63,960 nt of DNA from Chitinophaga pinensis (GTDB lineage Bacteria; Bacteroidota; Bacteroidia; Chitinophagales; Chitinophagaceae): the NCBI GenBank assembly GCA_945865645.1, contig CAMBEI010000007.1, forward strand, positions 1-63,960. Direction: 5' to 3'. The notes beneath the pieces are model-generated. The model made no database searches. It was not told the DNA's origin and saw nothing but the letters and a program-made list of their open reading frames with translations. Below are positions 8,860-17,262 of the stretch, piece by piece; within the stretch, counting starts at the first letter, position 1; every line of letters starts with the position of its first letter. A program made the translations under genes and the position numbers.

Positions 8860-10110
8860 ATGACACAAACTTCTATTATTACTATTGGGGACGAATTATT
8901 AATTGGGCAGGTAATTGACACCAATAGTGCATGGATGGCTCAGCAGCTAAATAAAGTAGGCATACGGGTAGTGCGTAGAGTCGCAGTAGGTGATGTTTGG
9001 GATGAAATATGGAGCGCATTGGATGAAGAACAAAAATATGCAGATATAATTTTATTAACAGGTGGCCTAGGACCTACTTCAGATGATATAACCAAAGCGT
9101 TATTGTGTAAATATTTCAACGGAAATATGGTTGTTAATGAAGGGGCTAAGCAAAATGTATTAACTATTTTTAATAGAATAAATAGGCCCATTATTGAACG
9201 AAATTTAAAACAAGCAGAAGTTCCTGACACCTGTACTGTTCTGTTAAATAAAAGAGGAACAGCACCAGGAATGTTGTTTCATAAAAACGGAAAAATATTT
9301 GTTAGTTTGCCAGGGGTGCCATATGAAATGCAGGGGCTTATGGAAGAAGAGGTAATACCTGCTTTATTAAAAAAATTTCAATTCCCAAGCATCATACATA
9401 AAACATTATTAACTGCTGGTGTAGGCGAAAGTTTTTTAGCAGAGCTTGTTCAGATTTTTGAAGACGCATTGCCAACAAATATAAAATTGGCTTATCTACC
9501 CCATTATGGCATGGTAAGATTGCGTTTAACGGCAACAAGTTTTAATAAAATGGAGGTAAAAAATGAGGTACAACATTTATTTAATACATTACAATTACTG
9601 GTAAAAGATTACTTGGTAACCAATATAGATGAATTGATGCAAAATGTGATAGGGAAATTGTTGATATCAAAAGGAAAAACAATGTGTACCGCCGAAAGTT
9701 GTACAGGAGGCTATATATCTCACCTGCTTACATCTATAACAGGCTCTTCACAATTTTATGATGGCAGTGTAGTAAGCTATTCTTATCAGGCCAAAGAAGA
9801 CTTGTTACAGGTTGAAAAAAAAATATTAGAAACTAAGGGTGCCGTTAGTGAAGAAGTGGTATTACAGATGGCAAAAGGTGCTTTACAAAACATTAAATCT
9901 GATTATGTGATTGCGGTTTCTGGCATTATGGGTCCTGATGGCGGCTTACATGACAAGCCCGTTGGCACCGTTTGGATAGCCGTTGGTTGTTCAGAAAAAA
10001 TAGAAGCTAAAAAATTATCTTTTAGATACGACAGAAAGCGAAATATTGAGCTAACAGCCACTACCGCATTGAATTTACTACGAAAATTTATACTAGCTCA
10101 GCCATATTGA
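8860..10110 (+). CDS. cinA: CinA: molybdopterin-binding-like plus nicotinamide-nucleotide amidase
   Basis: 416 residues. The N-terminal half is the MoaB/COG1058 fold (TIGDELLIGQVIDTNSAWMA, LLTGGLGPTSDDITK, LFVSLPGVPYEM-type block). The C-terminal third is the PncC amidase domain (CTAESCTGGYISHLLTSITG). Full CinA cleaves ADP-ribose-type pyrophosphates and deamidates NMN in NAD salvage; in some bacteria it is competence-linked. I use the ATG at 8860 because MTQTSIITIGDELL is the family start; the ATG at 8815 adds residues from the intergenic region. A TATCTTG-like element lies about 36 bases upstream. Confidence 0.9.
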   Translation: MTQTSIITIGDELLIGQVIDTNSAWMAQQLNKVGIRVVRRVAVGDVWDEIWSALDEEQKYADIILLTGGLGPTSDDITKALLCKYFNGNMVVNEGAKQNVLTIFNRINRPIIERNLKQAEVPDTCTVLLNKRGTAPGMLFHKNGKIFVSLPGVPYEMQGLMEEEVIPALLKKFQFPSIIHKTLLTAGVGESFLAELVQIFEDALPTNIKLAYLPHYGMVRLRLTATSFNKMEVKNEVQHLFNTLQLLVKDYLVTNIDELMQNVIGKLLISKGKTMCTAESCTGGYISHLLTSITGSSQFYDGSVVSYSYQAKEDLLQVEKKILETKGAVSEEVVLQMAKGALQNIKSDYVIAVSGIMGPDGGLHDKPVGTVWIAVGCSEKIEAKKLSFRYDRKRNIELTATTALNLLRKFILAQPY

Positions 10111-10135
10111 TATAGCTCATGTAAAAGAGCTATAT
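10110..10135. terminator. Hairpin after cinA
   Basis: A perfect 9-bp inverted repeat, ATATAGCTC (10110-10118) and GAGCTATAT (10127-10135), with an 8-base loop, directly overlaps the cinA stop. No T-tract follows, so it is a probable but not classical terminator. Confidence 0.45.
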
Positions 10136-10188
10136 ATTATTTGCAAAAGCATTTATAATGGCCTGTCAACTATTAAAACGAAAATAAT

Positions 10189-10196
10189 TACCTTTG
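10189..10196 (+). promoter_or_regulatory. -7 box TACCTTTG for the E2 gene
   Basis: Exact TAnnTTTG match 33 bases before the ATG at 10229. Confidence 0.55.
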
Positions 10197-10228
10197 AGTA
10201 GGATTGCAAACAAACATCAAATCATTAT

Positions 10229-11569
10229 ATGAGTTTAGTTGATTTAGTAATGCCAAAACTGGGAGAAAGTATCATGGAAGCCACCATTTTAAAATGGCAT
10301 AAAAAACCAGGTGATACCATTAAGCAGGATGAAACCGTTCTGGATATTGCTACTGATAAAGTAGATAGCGAAGTGCCATCAATTGCCGAAGGTGTAATGG
10401 AGGAGATTTTATTTAATGAAAATGACGTGGTTCCCATTGGGGCCGTTATAGCCAAAATAAGAGTTGGGGCTAATGCTGCTGTTTCAAATAATCAGACTCC
10501 CTCTACACCAAAACAACCAGAGTATGAAGATGCTAAAGTAGTAGAAGAAATTCCTTTTCAGCCAATACAAACTTCACACTTTACCTCCGCCGCAGTAGCA
10601 ATTCGTTTTTACTCCCCACTTGTTTTAAATATAGCACAACAAGAAGGCATCAGCATGTCAGAATTAGAAAACATACATGGAACAGGACAAGATGGAAGAG
10701 TAAGTAAGAAAGATATTTTAACTTATGTTGCAAACAAAGGCACAAGCAGTCCTATAAACACTACAAGTTTACAACCACAAAATACTTTTGTTGCAACAAC
10801 CGAACAAAGAACACCGAATACCGAACAGCAAGCATACCAGCCACCTGTTTTTTTTACTGGTAATGTAGAAGTTATAGAAATGGACCGTATGCGTAAGCTG
10901 ATTGCTAAACACATGGTTGACAGTAAGCACACATCAGCACACGTAACCAGCTTTGCAGAATGCGATGTTACCAATTTGGTTTTGTGGAGAGAAAAAATAA
11001 GAAAAGATTTTGAAAAAAGAGAAGGCGAAAAAATTACTTACACACCATTATTTATTGAAGCGATTGTTAAGTGCATAAAAAAATACCCATGGCTTAGCAG
11101 CAGTGTGGAAGGCGATAAAATAATTATAAAAAAAGATTTAAACATTGGTATGGCGGCCGCTTTGCCCAATGGTAATTTGATAGTACCCGTTATAAAAAAT
11201 GCCGATCAGCTTAATTTAACCGGTTTAACCAAGCAGGTAAATAGTTTGGCAAATGCAGCCCGATCTGGAAAACTAAGACCTGATGATACTACTGGAGGCA
11301 CTTTTACCTTAACCAATGTAGGCACATTTGGCAGCATTATGGGTACGCCCATTATCAATCAACCGCAAGTCGCCATAATGGCTGTTGGTGCCATTAAAAA
11401 AAGACCCATGGTTATTGAAACTCCACAGGGCGACAGCATTGCTATACGACACATGATGTATATTTCATTAAGTTACGATCACCGTATTATTGATGGAGCA
11501 TTAGGCTCTACCTTTTTAAATGCAGTTAGTAAAGAGTTGGAGAATTTTGATATCAACAGAAGTATTTAA
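10229..11569 (+). CDS. Dihydrolipoyl acyltransferase, E2 of a 2-oxoacid dehydrogenase complex
   Basis: 446 residues. An N-terminal lipoyl domain has the modified lysine in TDKVDSEVP (about K44). A peripheral-subunit (E3)-binding domain follows at about residues 128-170 (SPLVLNIAQQEGI, HGTGQDGRVSKKDIL), then the catalytic acyltransferase domain ending in YDHRIIDGALG with its His near residue 417. Sequence does not settle whether the substrate is 2-oxoglutarate, branched-chain or pyruvate; branched-chain is my slight preference. No E1 or E3 gene is adjacent. The linker between the E3-binding and catalytic domains is coded by a degenerate ACCGAA-type repeat (about 10796-10829). Confidence 0.85.
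   Translation: MSLVDLVMPKLGESIMEATILKWHKKPGDTIKQDETVLDIATDKVDSEVPSIAEGVMEEILFNENDVVPIGAVIAKIRVGANAAVSNNQTPSTPKQPEYEDAKVVEEIPFQPIQTSHFTSAAVAIRFYSPLVLNIAQQEGISMSELENIHGTGQDGRVSKKDILTYVANKGTSSPINTTSLQPQNTFVATTEQRTPNTEQQAYQPPVFFTGNVEVIEMDRMRKLIAKHMVDSKHTSAHVTSFAECDVTNLVLWREKIRKDFEKREGEKITYTPLFIEAIVKCIKKYPWLSSSVEGDKIIIKKDLNIGMAAALPNGNLIVPVIKNADQLNLTGLTKQVNSLANAARSGKLRPDDTTGGTFTLTNVGTFGSIMGTPIINQPQVAIMAVGAIKKRPMVIETPQGDSIAIRHMMYISLSYDHRIIDGALGSTFLNAVSKELENFDINRSI
10796..10829 (+). repeat. Degenerate ACCGAACA/ACCGAATA repeat inside the E2 linker
   Basis: Three near-copies of an ACCGAA-type word in tandem code for TTEQRTPNTEQQ between two folded domains. Words of this kind look like short intergenic tandem repeats of Bacteroidota; here one sits inside an open reading frame without breaking it. 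Confidence 0.5.
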
Positions 11570-11636
11570 TACCTGTATATTGATATATAAATTAGTTTAA
11601 AGTTTAAGGTCATAGCTGAGCGAAATAAAAAGCTAA

Positions 11637-13046
11637 TCATTGCAAACTTTCTGCCCTTACAGCTTCCACTTCATCTGCAGACATTGGTAATTTTTTTCCC
11701 AACAGTCTGTATCCAGTTTCGGTTATCAGATAATCCTCTTCCACACGAATGCCACTAAAATCACGAAACTTATCCAAGGCTTGATAATTGATAAATTCAG
11801 TAAATTTATTCTCGTTTTTCCATTTATCCATTAATTGCGGAATCATATAAATACCGGGCTCAACGGTTAAAGTAAATCCGGGCTCAAGGGCGCGACCCAG
11901 CCTCAATGATTTCATACCAAACTGTGTACTTTTTTTAAGTGTATCCGTATAGCCCACATAAGGTTCGCCTAAGTCTTCCATATCATGCACATCTAGGCCA
12001 ATCATATGTCCTAGCCCACATTGAAAAAACATAGCATGTGCACCAGCGGCAACAGCTTCGGAGGCATCTCCTTTCATTACGCCAAGCAATTGCATGCCTT
12101 CTACAATTTTTTCTGCAGCATTTAAATACACGTCTTTAAATAAAACGCCAGGCCTAAGCATGGCTAACGAACTATAGTGTGCCTGTAAAACAATTTCATA
12201 CACTTCTTTTTGTATACTGGTAAATTTTTTTCCAACTGGAAATGTACAGGTAAGATCACCGGCATAATGCATATCATTTGCTGCGCCAGCATCGCACAAA
12301 ATCATTTGCCCTTCTTTTATGGTGTTGCCACTATAAACATTGTGCAGCGTTTCTCCATGAATGGTAACTATGGGATGAAAAGAAAGACTTCCATTTTGGG
12401 CATACGCTACTTCTTTTACTTTTGCCATCACTTCATATTCTTTCATACCTGGTTTTGCAAATCGCATAGCTGCAAGATGCATATCTGCGCTTATAATTGT
12501 TGCTTTATCCATTTCAACCAGTTCGCAATTTTCTTTATATGAACGCTGGCTAATAATGGTTTTAATTAAAGGGACAGAAACCATTTGATCAATAGCATTT
12601 ACGGCTACCTGTAACCATTGAGACATTTTTATTTTATTTTCGGTACGATATGGTGGAATAAAATGAATTTTTCTGCCGCTGGCCATTGCTTTACGAATGA
12701 GAATTTCAATATTATTATAGGGCTGTGTTTTAGAAACCCCAACAGCAGTTGCCATATCCACAAGTGAAGGCAGTGACCCTGTCCAAACAATATCTTCTAT
12801 GGTCAATTCATTCCCAAAGATTATTTCTTCTCCACTATCGGCATCAATTACTGCAGCAAGTGAAGCCATATTTATTCCAAAATAATATAAAAAATTACTA
12901 TCCTGTCTGAATGGATACCAATTGTCTTTATAATTCATACCAGTCTCATCATTACCTAACAAAACAATAAGCCCCGTTAAACTATTTTTTTGTAATACAT
13001 TACGCCTGTTGGTATAAATTGCTGATTCAAATAATCTGAATTGCAT
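11637..13046 (-). CDS. pepP: Xaa-Pro aminopeptidase (aminopeptidase P, M24B)
   Basis: 469 residues. The N-terminal aminopeptidase-P domain (YPFRQDSNFLYYFGI) is followed by the pita-bread M24 domain with all five metal ligands visible: CDAGA, GDLTCTFP, GLGHMIGLDVHDME, LTVEPGIYMIP and IRVEEDYLIT. It removes an N-terminal residue that precedes proline, in the cytoplasm, using two Mn/Zn ions. Length and motif order are normal. The gene begins 4 bases after a small membrane-protein gene on the same strand, so the two are probably co-transcribed. Confidence 0.92.
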   Translation of the reverse strand: MQFRLFESAIYTNRRNVLQKNSLTGLIVLLGNDETGMNYKDNWYPFRQDSNFLYYFGINMASLAAVIDADSGEEIIFGNELTIEDIVWTGSLPSLVDMATAVGVSKTQPYNNIEILIRKAMASGRKIHFIPPYRTENKIKMSQWLQVAVNAIDQMVSVPLIKTIISQRSYKENCELVEMDKATIISADMHLAAMRFAKPGMKEYEVMAKVKEVAYAQNGSLSFHPIVTIHGETLHNVYSGNTIKEGQMILCDAGAANDMHYAGDLTCTFPVGKKFTSIQKEVYEIVLQAHYSSLAMLRPGVLFKDVYLNAAEKIVEGMQLLGVMKGDASEAVAAGAHAMFFQCGLGHMIGLDVHDMEDLGEPYVGYTDTLKKSTQFGMKSLRLGRALEPGFTLTVEPGIYMIPQLMDKWKNENKFTEFINYQALDKFRDFSGIRVEEDYLITETGYRLLGKKLPMSADEVEAVRAESLQ

Positions 13047-13050
13047 AATT

Positions 13051-13344
13051 TTATTTTTTAAATAGAATTAATAAAATTGTTGTAATACATAGGAGCATTG
13101 AGTAAAGAAAAAATGATTTGATTATAAATATTTTTTTTATCCAAAAAATAAATATCAAAATGGGTAATATAAATAATATCGCCAACATGGGAAGCCAAAG
13201 TATTTCAAAAACTGCCCCAACTAAAGCAAAGTGATAAACGTTAAACACCTGTGGCAAAAACCAATAGATAAATGCGCAGACACTAAGTATAAAAAATAAT
13301 TGTTCTGTTTTTAAATTTTTAATTTTACGCGATGTATGTTTCAT
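13051..13344 (-). CDS. Small integral membrane protein of unknown function
   Basis: 97 residues with a basic N-terminus (KHTSRKIKNLK) and three hydrophobic helices at about residues 15-33, 41-67 and 74-94. I do not recognise a family. It sits 52 bases after the S9 peptidase gene and 4 bases before the Xaa-Pro aminopeptidase, in the same direction, so it is between two proline-specific peptidase genes and is probably in one transcript with pepP. Its spacing and membrane profile support a real gene. Confidence 0.55.
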   Translation of the reverse strand: MKHTSRKIKNLKTEQLFFILSVCAFIYWFLPQVFNVYHFALVGAVFEILWLPMLAILFILPILIFIFWIKKIFIIKSFFLYSMLLCITTILLILFKK

Positions 13345-13396
13345 TGATAAGGCATTTAAAAACTAAATAATTACGGGCAACACAAGGGCCTATGTT

Positions 13397-16393
13397 TTAC
13401 TCAAATCCCAATCCCCAATCTTTGCCTTTATCTACTGCGGGCAAGCCATCTTTTATCCATTTAGCAGGTTTGCCATCTTTTAAATAATAATCAAAAAACT
13501 GCCCCAGTCTTATGGAAAGATCTTTACGATTTTTTCGTTCTACCAGATTATGATCTTCACCATTGTATTGCAGCAACCAAACTTTTTTATTGAGGCGGCG
13601 CAGCGCTGTAAAATATTCTATCCCTTGATACCAGGGCACCGATCCATCTGCATCGTTATGCATTATTACAATTGGAGTATTCACTCGATCGGCCAGAAAT
13701 AATGGCGAATTTTTAAGATAAAGATCTAGTCGCTGCCAAAGTGTTGCGCCTATTCTACTTTGTGTATGCTCGTACTGAAACTGCCGGTTTAATCCGGTGC
13801 TCCAGCGTATGCCACCATAAGCGCTTGTCATGTTACTGACGGGAGCACCTGCCCATGCAGCACGAAACATATTAGTTTTGGTGATTAAATAAGCTGTTTG
13901 ATAGCCACCCCAGCTTTGTCCCTGCAGGGCCATTCGACTACTATCTACCCAAGGCATTTTAGATAAATATTTTGCTGCACTTACCACACTATTATAAGCG
14001 CTTTTGCCTGGCTCGCCATCTTTATAATAAATATTAGGATCAAAAATTAGGTACTCGTTGCTTACAAAATAGGGTACATTAACGGTGGATGCACTTGGAG
14101 CTGGTGAGCGGTAATTGTATAACCCATCGGCATCCCTTTCATAAAAATAAAAAATAACCGGATATTTTTTCTTGGGATCAAAATTTTCGGGTTTATATAA
14201 AAGCCCCTCACTCACTTTACCATCAAACATTTTCCATTTAACCAATTCAACCGTTAGCCAGTTAAAATCTTTTTGCTGATTGGCTACATCAGTTAACTGT
14301 ATTAGGCTTTTAAAATCTACACAAGTATACAATTCGCTTTTACTAATATCTGAACGCTGCACTAAAAACTTTTCGGCTTTTTCTGCTTTTACAGGGTTAC
14401 TAAAACTGTATGGGCCTGATGTGACCAAAACGGGGTCACCAATTTGATTTATTTTTTTGGTGTAGAATCCTGCATGCTTAGTTGTTTTATTCTGCATCCT
14501 AAGTAAAATATTTTCATCAGCATTAATAAAGCGTTTTTCCTTATCAAGATTTATATAATTAAATTCTATTTTATTTTTACGTCCAAACCCATTGCTGATA
14601 TTTTTAGGTTGTTCAAGTCCATTTGGATCTGTTTGCCAAATATCATATAAATCGTTAATAAGCAAATATTGATCATTAACTGTCCAGCCTGTAATACCTG
14701 CCTGTCTTGGATAATCGGGCACATCATTTTCAACATCATAAAGTGGCACTTTAATTTTATCACTTATATTTTTCGTTACCCCACTTAAAGCGTTCCAAGT
14801 ATAATAATTTTTGGTATCTGGCTCGTACCAATACACATATTTACCCGCAGGTGATGCGCTAAAATTAGCCAGTGAATTAGCTTTAATCAATCTTTTTTTA
14901 CCATCATGTGTGCTAATGGCATAGGCTGTTGTTTTAGTACGTCCTTCCCATTGCATGGCTATGCGGTTACCCTTGTTACTTTCGGACAAAACCCAATCAG
15001 CATTACCTTCATCAACTAGTGATATATTTTCAGCTTCCACATCACCCAACTGTACAATTTTTTCATCTCCGGGCTTCATCACAGCCAAATAATTCCGTTT
15101 TAATTCGTTGTTTAAATTTTTAAGCTGCATAGGTTGTAAATAGTCGTCATTATAATGCCACACATCTAAACGAGCCAACTCAAAATCAACCAGCGTGGTA
15201 TCTTTTGGCGCGGCAATAGCAGCCGTGCCAAAAAATAATTTCTTTCCATCTTTACTAAATTTTAATGTGCCATTTTCGCTAATGGTAGAACCGAGCTGCA
15301 TACCTACTATATTTTTATCGGCAATTAATTTTGCACTATCCTTACCAATAGTATAATACCAGAGTTTATAAAATTTTTGAAGGGCCTTGCTACTGCTGTC
15401 TCTCTCTGCAACAAAAGCAAGTTGCAAGCCTACATCATCAAAACTAAAATTTTTGCACTCATTTAAATTACGCATAATGGTATCTAATTTTTCCGATGCC
15501 AGGTTATACAATAAAACAAAAGCAATACTATTGCTATCTTTAATGGCTTTGGTCGTTTTAATTACCAGCCTGGTACCCAACTTATCAAAAGTATAATCAC
15601 TAACTAGTTTAAATATTTTTTCTTTACTACTACTCATATTGCGCAGTACCAAATCAGTACCTTCGGCAGTTCCTATGCCTGCAGCAGCATCGTCGCCTTC
15701 TATATCTTTTAATTCACCTTCTACTGCAGCATTCTCATCCTCTCCTTTTTTAATAAGTTCTTTGGCGGCTTTATTAACAACTATAATCACTTCTTCTTTT
15801 GATAGCCTGCCCTTTACAGAATCAACTGATCTTCGAATAATAGAATCGGCCAATTTAACTAGCATATCTATATTTATTTTAACAGAATCAACCAAGGCTG
15901 GTTTTGTTTTTTTTAATTTTGATGTATCAGTTAATGATTTCTCCATTTGATAAGCAACCCAACCAGCGGATTTTTCTGGTGTTTTAAATCCTTTCACTCT
16001 TGCAAATTTTAGAATATCAAATTTACCTAACTCAATGATCCCGATTGAATCTTTAGTGAGTTCATCAGCTTTCTTCTTTTTTATTTTTGCCTGTCGAGTT
16101 TCCTGAAAAATTGGTTTAATTTTAAATACCACATAGCGACTATCTTTAGTAATCACAGCGCCATAACCCCTAGCAATTACCTTTTTTTCTAAAGTAGTTA
16201 GCTGCTGTATAATTAAATCACCATCCCCTTCCTGCGGATTTATAGTATACACCGCATACTGACCATCATCACTGATTAATCTTTCACTAATGCTTTTCCA
16301 TCCATCATAAACTCCATGGGTTAATGGTTTTTTATTTTGTGCAGATAGGCCTAGGCTAATTAACAATACAATTGGGATAATAATTTTCTTCAT
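13397..16393 (-). CDS. S9 family prolyl oligopeptidase-like peptidase, secreted
   Basis: 998 residues, with signal peptide MKKIIIPIVLLISLGLSAQ. A long beta-propeller-like N-terminal region is followed by a C-terminal alpha/beta hydrolase with nucleophile GQSWGGYQ (Ser near 826), Asp in NDADGSVPW (about 916) and His in GEDHNLV (about 947). It would cleave peptides in the periplasm or at the cell surface. A lysine/glutamate-rich insertion around residues 200-245 (IKKGEDENAAVEGELKD) looks like a surface loop specific to this group. It is followed by a small membrane gene and pepP, suggesting a peptide-degradation unit. A TAACTTTA element lies about 30 bases before the start. Confidence 0.88.
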   Translation of the reverse strand: MKKIIIPIVLLISLGLSAQNKKPLTHGVYDGWKSISERLISDDGQYAVYTINPQEGDGDLIIQQLTTLEKKVIARGYGAVITKDSRYVVFKIKPIFQETRQAKIKKKKADELTKDSIGIIELGKFDILKFARVKGFKTPEKSAGWVAYQMEKSLTDTSKLKKTKPALVDSVKINIDMLVKLADSIIRRSVDSVKGRLSKEEVIIVVNKAAKELIKKGEDENAAVEGELKDIEGDDAAAGIGTAEGTDLVLRNMSSSKEKIFKLVSDYTFDKLGTRLVIKTTKAIKDSNSIAFVLLYNLASEKLDTIMRNLNECKNFSFDDVGLQLAFVAERDSSSKALQKFYKLWYYTIGKDSAKLIADKNIVGMQLGSTISENGTLKFSKDGKKLFFGTAAIAAPKDTTLVDFELARLDVWHYNDDYLQPMQLKNLNNELKRNYLAVMKPGDEKIVQLGDVEAENISLVDEGNADWVLSESNKGNRIAMQWEGRTKTTAYAISTHDGKKRLIKANSLANFSASPAGKYVYWYEPDTKNYYTWNALSGVTKNISDKIKVPLYDVENDVPDYPRQAGITGWTVNDQYLLINDLYDIWQTDPNGLEQPKNISNGFGRKNKIEFNYINLDKEKRFINADENILLRMQNKTTKHAGFYTKKINQIGDPVLVTSGPYSFSNPVKAEKAEKFLVQRSDISKSELYTCVDFKSLIQLTDVANQQKDFNWLTVELVKWKMFDGKVSEGLLYKPENFDPKKKYPVIFYFYERDADGLYNYRSPAPSASTVNVPYFVSNEYLIFDPNIYYKDGEPGKSAYNSVVSAAKYLSKMPWVDSSRMALQGQSWGGYQTAYLITKTNMFRAAWAGAPVSNMTSAYGGIRWSTGLNRQFQYEHTQSRIGATLWQRLDLYLKNSPLFLADRVNTPIVIMHNDADGSVPWYQGIEYFTALRRLNKKVWLLQYNGEDHNLVERKNRKDLSIRLGQFFDYYLKDGKPAKWIKDGLPAVDKGKDWGLGFE

Positions 16394-16535
16394 ATAATTT
16401 GATTTGGATAATAAAGTTATTGGAAATGAATTAGAATTCGAATGCCGCTTATCAATTGACCTTAAGCTTTTATTCCTTATCCATCTTTACACAAGACGGG
16501 TAAATGAAAGATAAAAACGGGTCATGTTGCAACAT

Positions 16536-17123
16536 CTATTCTTCTAAAAAACCCCATTCATCCCTGAGTTTTACTAATTGAGCCACTTCTAGCTTAACAT
16601 TATCATAATGTGCAGCATTTTTTTTTTGGCGGTATGCTTCATATAAACTTACGGCACAGGCAACAGAAATGTTTAAAGACTTAATGATGCCCACCTGCGG
16701 AATAATGAAATTTCCATCAGCCATTGCAATAATTTCTTCGCTTACACCAGTATGTTCGTTGCCAAAAACTAGGGCCACTGGCTCGGTTAGATTTAATTGG
16801 TGTAGCCCAACAGCATCGGCACTAAGGTGTGTGGTATATATTTTTTTAAAATGTTTTCGTAGTTCTGTAAAACAAGCCTCGGCATCAGTAAATTGATGTA
16901 TACTAAGCCATTTAGCTGCGCTAGACGAGCTTTTGGCACCCCATTTTTTATGTGGTGGAATTCGTGTATTTAATATATATATATCCTGTATGCCCACAGC
17001 GTCGCAGGTACGCATTACCGCCGAAATATTATGGGGATCAAAAACATTTTCTAGCACAACAGTTAAGTCAGGCTGACGTTTGTTTATCACTGCTGTTAGG
17101 CGGTTATTTCTGTCTGGAGTCAT
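16536..17123 (-). CDS. trmH: tRNA (guanosine-2'-O-)-methyltransferase, TrmH/SpoU family
   Basis: 195 residues from the ATG at 17121-17123 (MTPDRNNRLTAVI). SpoU motifs are clear: motif 1 in ENVFDPHNISAVMRTCDAVG, motif 2 in LVFGNEHTGVS and motif 3 in IPQVGIIKSLNISVACAVSLY, which together make the SAM-binding trefoil knot. The protein methylates G18 of tRNA. A longer TTG-started frame exists up to 17216 but its extra residues are hydrophobic and have no counterpart in the family, so I reject it. Divergent from the radical SAM gene. Confidence 0.85.
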   Translation of the reverse strand: MTPDRNNRLTAVINKRQPDLTVVLENVFDPHNISAVMRTCDAVGIQDIYILNTRIPPHKKWGAKSSSSAAKWLSIHQFTDAEACFTELRKHFKKIYTTHLSADAVGLHQLNLTEPVALVFGNEHTGVSEEIIAMADGNFIIPQVGIIKSLNISVACAVSLYEAYRQKKNAAHYDNVKLEVAQLVKLRDEWGFLEE

Positions 17124-17236
17124 ACTGCAATTTAATACAAGATCAGTTACACTAATAATGCTAATTATATAAATTAGGTAAATTAGTATAATTTGTAAAA
17201 AAATGCACCTCCTCAATTTTTTTCAGTAAATAAGAA

Positions 17237-17244
17237 TATTTTTG
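17237..17244 (+). promoter_or_regulatory. -7 box TATTTTTG for the radical SAM gene
   Basis: Exact TAnnTTTG match 18 bases before the TTG at 17263. A TTG at 17242 overlaps the box itself and so is unlikely to be the translation start. Confidence 0.55.
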
Positions 17245-17262
17245 CTGATAAAGCATTTTGAT

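Noticed and set aside
17124..17216. Longer trmH form from a TTG with an upstream GGAGGTG-like string
   Set aside because: The extra residues are hydrophobic with no family counterpart, and the string lies inside the extension rather than before a start.
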